Origin: Moraxellaceae bacterium UBA2031 | GTDB lineage: Bacteria > Pseudomonadota > Gammaproteobacteria > Pseudomonadales > Moraxellaceae | DNA length: 10,890 nt | NCBI GenBank assembly: GCA_002333145.1 | Contig: DDBN01000043.1 | Span: 18,305 to 29,194 of the forward strand | Direction of reading: 5' to 3' | Part shown: one piece after another, positions 5,838-10,890 of the stretch | Layout: every line of letters begins with the position of its first letter | Position numbering within the stretch: the stretch's first letter is position 1 | Made by a program: the position numbers and the translations under genes | The notes under the pieces: generated by a model | Databases searched by the model: none | What the model was told of the DNA's origin: nothing | What the model saw: only the letters and a program-made list of their open reading frames with translations

Positions 5838-7181
5838 TTACCAGCGGAACGAATAACCGATCTGAAGCCACATGGCTGAGAGGTCAGGTTGCAGCTGCTG
5901 TCCAGCCAGATCACCCGTTGCAGGTGCGGCAGGGCCATTGGCTTTTTGATCGTATTTCTCAATGCGGAAATTGAGCTCGCTGTCTTTGCTGAGGCCGATG
6001 CCGTACTTCACGCCAAAGGTAGTGGCATCAAACGAGCCAAGCCGAGGGTCTGCAGAGGCAGCATCTAAGTTTGACGTGACTGTTGGGCCAACAATGGCAA
6101 CATCACTTCCTGCTTGCAAATAAGGTTTGTAGAAATCCGCCTCGGTCTGGGTGTACCAGCGCACGTGTGGCTCCAGATACATAGCGTGGCCAAGCTCCCA
6201 ACGGTATTTCAGATCAAGAGTGTGCGAGTTAACGCCCCAGTCGTCCGTTGTGTATCGGTAAGAGGCATCGATTACATCTTTTGTCAGATGGTATTTTAGC
6301 TGCGTATACAGGCTGTGTTTGGTGCGCGAGTCTGGGCGCACTTCGAACAGGTAAAGATTGTAGCCACTGGTGTTGTCTATGGACGGGTCCAGCATCAAGT
6401 TGTTGCTGCCATCAAGCACCGTCAACATCTTGTAGGGGTCGCTCTGGTAACCATTGGCCATCGACAGCGAATAGTTAACTTGCACGATAGCATTACGGTT
6501 GATGACCTGAGTGACGCCAAGCAGCAGGTCGGTCACTGTCTTGGTATCGGCGCCGCCCGCGAGATTTTTTGCCACCTTATCGACCATGGTTGCAAATGGC
6601 TCGGGTGAGCCGCCCACAGGATCGATATTATCAAATTCGAGGTTGAGCCCAGCGGATAGTGTGGTGTTCTTGTCATTGATGTCTTTGGCAATCGCTGCGT
6701 TGACACCGACAGATTGGAAGTCGAATTCACTGGAGATGTTACCGCCAACATTCAGACGCAAATTCTCGCCAATCGGTTGCTGCCAACCAGCAGAAATCGC
6801 CGCACGGGTATCCTTGAACTCGTCATCAAGAGGAATTTCACCTGCAGGTGTCGTGTAGGTGCCGCCACCAGATGGGCCGGTAAATATCTGCGCGACATTG
6901 GCCGGTGCGGCACCGTTAGGTGAGGCGCCGGTGAGTGAGTCCAGTACCAACTTCAGGTTGAGGATTTTCTCGTCACCCATGTCCTTTTTCATGCTGATCA
7001 CAGGTTCGGCCGCTTGTACACGGCTATCGCTTTCCGTGTAAAAAAGTGCCGCCGTATCAACTTGCCAGCCATGATCATCGGCATGTGCAGAGACAAGAGG
7101 AGCGGTAGCGCCAAGCAGGACCGCACTGGCTTGGGCAATGGCATGAGCAATAGTCAGGCCTTTTGATTTTTTCAGTTGCAT
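5838..7181 (-). CDS. DUF3570 outer-membrane beta-barrel protein with candidate flavinylation motif
   Basis: The 447-residue protein has a signal peptide (basic MQLKKSKG, hydrophobic to about 30, cleavage near SAHA-DD) and then long alternating polar/hydrophobic strands. It ends in WLQIGYSFRW, with the final aromatic residue of barrels inserted by BAM. The segment LDSLTGASPNGA (80-91) is what I associate with the DUF3570 family, a barrel family of unknown function usually found next to DUF4266. D81-S-L-T-G-A-S87 fits the ApbE target pattern Dxx(S/T)GA(T/S), with S87 the candidate FMN-bearing residue, and apbE is the next gene. There are no cysteines. The ATG overlaps the last codons of the DUF4266 gene and is preceded by GGGGG within that gene, so translation is coupled. 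A role as an outer-membrane redox conduit or porin is inference. A plain structural barrel is the alternative. Confidence 0.85.
   Translation of the reverse strand: MQLKKSKGLTIAHAIAQASAVLLGATAPLVSAHADDHGWQVDTAALFYTESDSRVQAAEPVISMKKDMGDEKILNLKLVLDSLTGASPNGAAPANVAQIFTGPSGGGTYTTPAGEIPLDDEFKDTRAAISAGWQQPIGENLRLNVGGNISSEFDFQSVGVNAAIAKDINDKNTTLSAGLNLEFDNIDPVGGSPEPFATMVDKVAKNLAGGADTKTVTDLLLGVTQVINRNAIVQVNYSLSMANGYQSDPYKMLTVLDGSNNLMLDPSIDNTSGYNLYLFEVRPDSRTKHSLYTQLKYHLTKDVIDASYRYTTDDWGVNSHTLDLKYRWELGHAMYLEPHVRWYTQTEADFYKPYLQAGSDVAIVGPTVTSNLDAASADPRLGSFDATTFGVKYGIGLSKDSELNFRIEKYDQKANGPAAPATGDLAGQQLQPDLSAMWLQIGYSFRW
6921..6941 (-). other. Candidate ApbE-type FMN attachment motif DSLTGAS
   Basis: Codons for D81, S82, L83, T84, G85, A86 and S87 of the DUF3570 barrel match the Dxx(S/T)GA(T/S) acceptor pattern known from NqrC, RnfG and fumarate-reductase-like flavoproteins. 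Serine replaces the more usual threonine at the acceptor position. Confidence 0.5.
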
Positions 7182-7387
7182 CCGCAGCCACCCCCGCCAA
7201 ATCCACGGCCACCACTGGCCGCTTCCTTGCTAAAATAAATATGATCGTCCAGTCCGCTATCTACTGGATAGGCATTGAACTGCATCGATTGTTTTGCCAG
7301 CAGATCACGTTCCCAGGGCTTTACCCCGAGTGAGCTGCAGGCACCGAGAAGGCTCGCCATCAACACGAGCACCAGTGTCTTGTTCAT
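7172..7387 (-). CDS. DUF4266 small lipoprotein with Gly-rich CGCN C-terminus
   Basis: The 71-residue product is a clear lipoprotein: MNKTLVLVLMASLLGAC has a lipobox (LGAC) with lipidated C17. The following Ser-Ser is not a Lol-avoidance Asp, so outer-membrane sorting is expected. The mature part is only 55 residues. It holds VKPWERDLLAKQSM (22-35), a DDHIYFSKEAASGG block (47-60) and a glycine-rich tail ending GGGGCGCN, with C68 and C70. These match DUF4266, a family of unknown function usually encoded beside DUF3570. The paired tail cysteines could bind metal, form a disulphide or carry a modification, and the WCGPC thioredoxin just upstream is an obvious partner. The ATG overlaps the thioredoxin stop by four bases (ATGA) with GAGG upstream, and its own end overlaps the barrel start by ten bases. 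The three genes are therefore tightly coupled. Confidence 0.88.
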   Translation of the reverse strand: MNKTLVLVLMASLLGACSSLGVKPWERDLLAKQSMQFNAYPVDSGLDDHIYFSKEAASGGRGFGGGGCGCN

Positions 7388-7866
7388 CGTTTTTCCTCAG
7401 AAGATTTGGTGGTATCAAAAAGCAGGTCGCGAATTTCTTTTTCATAAACATTACGTTTGCCATCATGAAAGCCAAGATGGCGGAAGCGGGGCTTTCCTTC
7501 GCGGTCAAGCATGTAGCTGGATGGCATAGTCTGTACTTTGAATTGCGTAGCCAGTGTGCCGGTGCTATCGAAAATCACAGGAAAATCAGGCGTGAATTCT
7601 TTGAGGAAGTCATCGGCTTTTTTCTTTTCCTGGTCCACATTCACCGCCAGGATCACCAGTCCTTCCTTGTTGTACTTCTCGTGCATCGCTTTCATCCACG
7701 GAAAGGATTGCTTGCAGGGGCCGCACCAGGAGGCCCAAAAATCGATGTAAACCACTTTGCCCTTGTAGGCATCTAGATTGAGATCGGCGGTGGCGTGGGC
7801 GCTGCTAAACAGCACCGCCGATAGCAGTACAGGCAATAGCAGTAGGCGATGCAGAATCGTGGACAT
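7384..7866 (-). CDS. TlpA-like periplasmic thioredoxin (WCGPC)
   Basis: The 160-residue protein has a signal peptide (hydrophobic 6-20, cleavage near AHA-T at 24-25) and one thioredoxin fold. The active site is WASWCGPCKQSFP with C48 and C51, the cis-proline is in QTMPSSYML (P115), and the family strand is VVYIDFWASWCGPC near the start of the fold. It resembles the TlpA/ResA branch of periplasmic thiol reductases that keep chosen cysteines reduced using electrons from DsbD or CcdA. dsbD is the divergent neighbour, and the next gene encodes a lipoprotein ending in CGCN, a plausible substrate. GGAGGGA (7871-7877) precedes the ATG at the usual distance, making the start secure. It is the first gene of the minus-strand cluster, downstream of the shared regulatory region. 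The final ten residues are charged and probably disordered. Confidence 0.92.
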   Translation of the reverse strand: MSTILHRLLLLPVLLSAVLFSSAHATADLNLDAYKGKVVYIDFWASWCGPCKQSFPWMKAMHEKYNKEGLVILAVNVDQEKKKADDFLKEFTPDFPVIFDSTGTLATQFKVQTMPSSYMLDREGKPRFRHLGFHDGKRNVYEKEIRDLLFDTTKSSEEKR

Positions 7867-7890
7867 AGTTTCCCTCCGGTTGCTGGCAAG

Positions 7891-7896
7891 ACTAGA
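7891..7896 (-). promoter_or_regulatory. Possible -10 element for the tlpA-DUF4266-DUF3570 operon
   Basis: TCTAGT on the minus strand matches four of six consensus bases and lies nine bases downstream of the proximal TTAA repeat. That repeat could take the place of a -35 box, as for activator-dependent promoters. Support is weak apart from position. Confidence 0.3.
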
Positions 7897-7905
7897 GCGC
7901 GCATC

Positions 7906-7922
7906 CTTAACGCGACCTTAAG
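7906..7922. promoter_or_regulatory. PmrA/QseB-like box 1 (CTTAAC-N5-CTTAAG)
   Basis: Two CTTAA half-sites repeat with an 11-base period, the arrangement of the PmrA box YTTAAK-N5-YTTAAK, with one mismatch in the first half-site. It lies about 40 bases upstream of the tlpA-like start codon. A regulator of this family is encoded in the same cluster. Binding is inference. Confidence 0.5.
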
Positions 7923-7954
7923 GCATGAGGATTTTTTGTGATTTGGCAGAGGTT

Positions 7955-7971
7955 CTTAAGCTGGCGTTAAT
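7955..7971. promoter_or_regulatory. PmrA/QseB-like box 2 (CTTAAG-N5-GTTAAT)
   Basis: This second TTAA direct repeat has the same 11-base period as box 1 and one mismatch to YTTAAK-N5-YTTAAK. It lies 55 bases before the dsbD start codon and 21 bases before its possible -10, closer to the dsbD side of the shared region. Confidence 0.5.
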
Positions 7972-7992
7972 CGTTGTCCGCCTTAGGCTCAC

Positions 7993-7998
7993 TAGAAT
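7993..7998 (+). promoter_or_regulatory. Possible -10 element for dsbD
   Basis: TAGAAT matches five of six bases of TATAAT and lies 28 bases before the dsbD ATG. No good -35 sits 16-18 bases upstream, which fits a promoter dependent on an activator at box 2. Confidence 0.4.
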
Positions 7999-8025
7999 CA
8001 GCTCATCACGACAAAGGTATGTCTT

Positions 8026-9873
8026 ATGCGTTTTCTGCTGACCATGATGTTATTGCTCGGCCTGCAAATTCTGCCGGCACAGGCAGAGGTGCCGGATTTC
8101 AGCGGTATTGCTAGCGAAGAAGAGTTTTTGCCGGTTGATCAGGCTTTTCGTTTAGAGGCGGTAGCTGCGGGAGAGAATCGGCTGAGTTTGCGTTGGGTGA
8201 TTGCACCTGGGTATGCCCTGTACAAGAGCAGGATGAGCGCGAGCATGGCGCAAGTGCCTGCAGAGGGTATGCGATTATCGGGCTTGCAGTTTCTCTCACC
8301 ATCAACATTTAAAAATGACCCCAGCTTTGGCCGTATGGAGGTATTTCATGACGATGCTCGTGCTGTGCTGGAAGCGCAGAATGTGCCCGCTTTAGCGGCG
8401 GGTAAGACGCTTTCGGTGTTGGTGAATTACCAGGGCTGTGCCGATGCCGGTCTGTGTTACCCACCGCAGACGGCCACGCTACCGTTAACACTAGCGGCTT
8501 CTGCTGCTACAAACCCAATATCTGCTTCGGCAACACCGGTTACAGCAGTCACCACACCGATACCCACTAGCCTGAACGAAGCAGAGGGTATTACCGGGTT
8601 TCTCGGGCATGCCAGCTTCCCCTTGGTGCTGTTGACCTTCTTTGTGTTGGGGCTCGGGCTAACTTTTACACCCTGTGTTTTCCCCATGATGCCCATCTTG
8701 TCTGGCTTGGTTGCTGGCGAGGACCGCGCGTTGCTTACCGTGGGTCGAGCCTTCCGCCTGTCGTTGGCCTATGTTCTTGGCATGGCGTCCACCTATGCAT
8801 TCGTAGGCACGCTGGTAGGGTATTTTGGTGCTCGGGCCAACATTCAGCTCTGGCTGCAGACGCCGGCGGTACTGGTTGGTTTTGCGTTGGTGTTTGTCGC
8901 ACTGTCCTTAAGCATGTTCGGGTTCTATGAAATACAGATGCCCGCCATCCTGCGTGATCGTATGGATGAGATGGCACGGCGCCAAAAGGGCGGGCGCATG
9001 ACGGCCGTTTTCATTATGGGCGTGCTGTCGGCACTGGTGGTTTCCCCCTGTGTATCGGCACCACTGGCAGGTACGTTGGTCTATATCAGCTCGACCGGCA
9101 ACGCCGTATTAGGAGGATTGGCGTTATTGTCCTTGGGTTTGGGCATGGGTGCGCCGTTGATCCTGATCGGCACAACGGGTGGCCGTTTATTGCCCCGCGC
9201 CGGCAACTGGATGTTGGCTGTAAAAGGCGTGTTTGGTGTTGGCATGTTGGCCGTCGCGATCTGGCTGGTTGCTCGGGTTATTCCGGGTCCTCTGGCTTTA
9301 TTGTTGTGGGCTTTATTGATTGGCGTATCGGCAGTCAGCATGGGAGCGCTGGAGCCAGCTGCGGCGGGTATTGGTCGTTTTTGGAAGGGCTTAGCGGCAC
9401 TCCTGCTGCTGTACGCCATTTTGTTGATGATTGGCGCCGCCACAGGTCAGGATGATCCGCGCCGTCCTCTGGCGGCCTTTACATCATCTGCGATGGCGGC
9501 AACTGCACCGATGACAGAGGTGCAATTTGTTTCAGTGCGCACTGAAGCTGAGCTACAAGCGCAGTTGGCTGCTGCCGTCAGTGCGGGTGAGCAGACCGTG
9601 GTAGATGTGTATGCAGACTGGTGTGTTGCGTGTCAGGACATGGCTCGAACCACCTTCCGTGATTTGGCGGTTATAAATGCTATGGCACCCCTGCGCCGTG
9701 TGCAGTTGGACCTTTCCAACAACACACCGGCTCAGCGCGACTTGCTGCAGCGGCTTAAATTGTATGGCCCACCTGCGATGCTGTTTTATGACAGCAACGG
9801 AGACGAGCGCCAGACTCTGCGCGTGCAGGGCGAGGTTAATGCAATAACGCTATTAAAAAAATTGCAGGGATGA
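8026..9873 (+). CDS. dsbD: Thiol:disulfide interchange protein DsbD
   Basis: The 615-residue membrane protein passes electrons from cytoplasmic thioredoxin to periplasmic reductases such as DsbC, CcmG and TlpA-like proteins. All three domains and all six working cysteines are present. A signal peptide ends AQA-E at 20. The periplasmic alpha domain has CADAGLCYPPQT (C138, C144). The membrane beta domain, about eight helices from 197 to 470, has TFTPCVFP (C217) and VVSPCVSAP (C342). The C-terminal thioredoxin-like gamma domain has YADWCVACQ (C533, C536). A Ser/Thr/Ala-rich linker joins alpha to beta at about 157-185. Length and order match E. coli DsbD. AAAGG lies eight bases before the ATG. 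The gene is divergent from the tlpA-like operon and shares a 159-base control region, so coregulation with its likely electron acceptor is plausible. Confidence 0.96.
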   Translation: MRFLLTMMLLLGLQILPAQAEVPDFSGIASEEEFLPVDQAFRLEAVAAGENRLSLRWVIAPGYALYKSRMSASMAQVPAEGMRLSGLQFLSPSTFKNDPSFGRMEVFHDDARAVLEAQNVPALAAGKTLSVLVNYQGCADAGLCYPPQTATLPLTLAASAATNPISASATPVTAVTTPIPTSLNEAEGITGFLGHASFPLVLLTFFVLGLGLTFTPCVFPMMPILSGLVAGEDRALLTVGRAFRLSLAYVLGMASTYAFVGTLVGYFGARANIQLWLQTPAVLVGFALVFVALSLSMFGFYEIQMPAILRDRMDEMARRQKGGRMTAVFIMGVLSALVVSPCVSAPLAGTLVYISSTGNAVLGGLALLSLGLGMGAPLILIGTTGGRLLPRAGNWMLAVKGVFGVGMLAVAIWLVARVIPGPLALLLWALLIGVSAVSMGALEPAAAGIGRFWKGLAALLLLYAILLMIGAATGQDDPRRPLAAFTSSAMAATAPMTEVQFVSVRTEAELQAQLAAAVSAGEQTVVDVYADWCVACQDMARTTFRDLAVINAMAPLRRVQLDLSNNTPAQRDLLQRLKLYGPPAMLFYDSNGDERQTLRVQGEVNAITLLKKLQG

Positions 9874-9904
9874 TTGATGCCGGCAGGTTTTCACGCCGCG
9901 AACA

Positions 9905-9943
9905 GAAACAAAAAGAGCGCCATAGAGGCGCTCTTTTTGTTTC
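9905..9943. terminator. Bidirectional rho-independent terminator between dsbD and the lipase gene
   Basis: GAAACAAAAAGAGCGCC (9905-9921) pairs perfectly with 9927-9943 around a five-base loop. The GC core is flanked by an A-run on one side and a T-run on the other, so it works for both convergent genes. Confidence 0.93.
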
Positions 9944-9960
9944 ATTGAGATGTTGATTAC

Positions 9961-10884
9961 TCAGAGGCCTGCATTCTTCAGGCGGTTGCCCTGCTGGCGG
10001 TAGAGTGGCAACGGGTCGGTACCAAAAATGTCGCGCAGACCGAAGAACTGGTTGACCTGGTCAAAGTGGTTCATTTTGTAATCATCACGAATAACCACGC
10101 CAACATGGCTGCTGCACTTGCCCACCATGCCATCATTCGGCGCGCCCTTAAATGCAAGCGAGGTGATGCTAAACAGGATATCAACGGGGTCGAGTAGGTT
10201 GGTTCTTACGCTGGTGCTGCCCCATGAATAGTAGCGCACACCATTTACTACTGCGGCACCTTGGCCGCAGGCAGTGGTCGGCATGCCCTGCGGAAAGCGC
10301 TGGGTAAACTCGGCTGAGCCTTTGGTGGACAGGGAGTAGAGACTGTTGCGGGCATTGGATACGGTCTTGTCGCCGGTCAGCAGTTTGAGCAAATCGTTCA
10401 CGCTGTTGAGCAAGCCCACGGCCAGCGTACCGGCCGTGGGAGAGGCCGCATCAACGCTCATAACCAAGTCGGCAACAGCAGAGCCCTGAGCGGGGGTGCC
10501 GACGGTGGTGACTGATGCCACGCGGGAAGGAATCATGGCAGCGACATAGCGAACAGAGTGGCCGCCATGGCTGTGGCCAATCAGATTCACCTTTTGGGCG
10601 CCGGATGTGGCCAAAATGGTTTGTACTTGGCTCAGCAGTTGCTCGCCACGGGCCTCAGAGCTTTCCAGCCCGCCGACCTGAGTGGTGTAGACGCGCGTGC
10701 CACCTTTGCTGAGGGTTTGTGGGACCTGATACCAGTAATCGATAACCCCGGCCATTTTGTCCCAACCGAACATCCCGTGAGCGAGTACCACAGGGTATTT
10801 AGTCTGGGTGTAAGTATCCGCGGCGATAGCGGTGCCGGCGAGTGGAACCGTGAGCGTAAAAGCGAGAAGGGCGCGCTTGATCAT
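9961..10884 (-). CDS. Secreted triacylglycerol lipase, family I.1/I.2 type
   Basis: The 307-residue alpha/beta hydrolase has a signal peptide (MIKRALLAFTLTVPLAGTAIA-AD), an oxyanion-hole segment YPVVLAHGMFGWD (30-42) and the nucleophile elbow GHSHGG with S105. The other likely triad residues are D251 (PNDGMVG) and H273 (MNHFDQVN), in the calcium-binding end region typical of Pseudomonas and Burkholderia lipases. Two cysteines, C206 and C257, match the single disulphide of these enzymes. Length is close to P. aeruginosa LipA (about 311 residues with signal). Family members usually need a membrane foldase (Lif), commonly encoded immediately downstream. Here the downstream side is a terminator and the convergent dsbD, so no foldase gene is adjacent on that side. 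Export would be Sec followed by type II secretion. The ATG lies six bases from the window edge, so the ribosome binding site cannot be examined. Confidence 0.92.
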   Translation of the reverse strand: MIKRALLAFTLTVPLAGTAIAADTYTQTKYPVVLAHGMFGWDKMAGVIDYWYQVPQTLSKGGTRVYTTQVGGLESSEARGEQLLSQVQTILATSGAQKVNLIGHSHGGHSVRYVAAMIPSRVASVTTVGTPAQGSAVADLVMSVDAASPTAGTLAVGLLNSVNDLLKLLTGDKTVSNARNSLYSLSTKGSAEFTQRFPQGMPTTACGQGAAVVNGVRYYSWGSTSVRTNLLDPVDILFSITSLAFKGAPNDGMVGKCSSHVGVVIRDDYKMNHFDQVNQFFGLRDIFGTDPLPLYRQQGNRLKNAGL

Positions 10885-10890
10885 GATGAG

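Noticed and set aside
6511..6858. A 115-codon plus-strand frame opposite the DUF3570 gene
   Set aside because: It is a shadow of the barrel gene. The barrel has a signal peptide, family motif and barrel end, while this frame has none of these.
7294..7776. A 160-codon plus-strand frame opposite the thioredoxin gene
   Set aside because: It is antisense to a clear TlpA-like gene with an intact active site and good ribosome binding site. The antisense translation shows no recognisable domain and has no plausible start signal.
9081..9443. A 120-codon minus-strand frame inside dsbD
   Set aside because: It lies opposite the membrane domain of DsbD. The Pro/Ala/Asn-rich translation is what antisense reading of hydrophobic codons gives.

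Overview
The window looks like ordinary chromosome from a gammaproteobacterium. The evidence is a one-piece tmRNA with the tag ANDENYALAA, a QseB/PmrA-QseC type two-component pair, a full-length three-domain DsbD, a family I.1/I.2-type secreted lipase, and outer-membrane proteins (an LpxR-like lipid A deacylase and a barrel ending in an aromatic residue). I cannot name the genus. There are no insertion sequences, CRISPR arrays, integrases or phage genes.

Layout, left to right. (1) 1-261: the end of an ABC transporter ATPase, cut by the window edge. (2) 412-2227: two plus-strand envelope genes that look more AT-rich than the rest, an LpxR-family lipid A 3'-O-deacylase with a problematic start and a class II (c'-type) cytochrome c. 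(3) 2262-2701: the ssrA gene for tmRNA on the minus strand with its own promoter and terminator. (4) 2798-7866: a six-gene minus-strand cluster. In transcription order it is a TlpA-like thioredoxin, a tiny DUF4266 lipoprotein ending in Gly-Cys-Gly-Cys-Asn, a DUF3570 outer-membrane barrel, a strong hairpin terminator, ApbE (FAD:protein FMN transferase), a response regulator and a sensor kinase. (5) 8026-9873: dsbD, divergent from that cluster. (6) 9961-10884: a secreted triacylglycerol lipase, convergent with dsbD across a perfect bidirectional terminator.

The most interesting part is 4189-9873, which reads as one envelope redox module with its own regulator. DsbD moves electrons from cytoplasmic thioredoxin to the periplasm. 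The TlpA-like protein (WCGPC) is a natural DsbD client and could keep the two C-terminal cysteines of the DUF4266 lipoprotein reduced. The DUF3570 barrel carries D-S-L-T-G-A-S near its N-terminus, which matches the Dxx(S/T)GA(T/S) sequence that ApbE enzymes flavinylate, and apbE is the next gene. The shared dsbD/tlpA promoter region holds two tandem TTAA repeats with the spacing of PmrA/QseB boxes, while the cluster itself encodes a regulator of that family. The functional link between these parts is inference. The weak point is that this ApbE shows no export signal.
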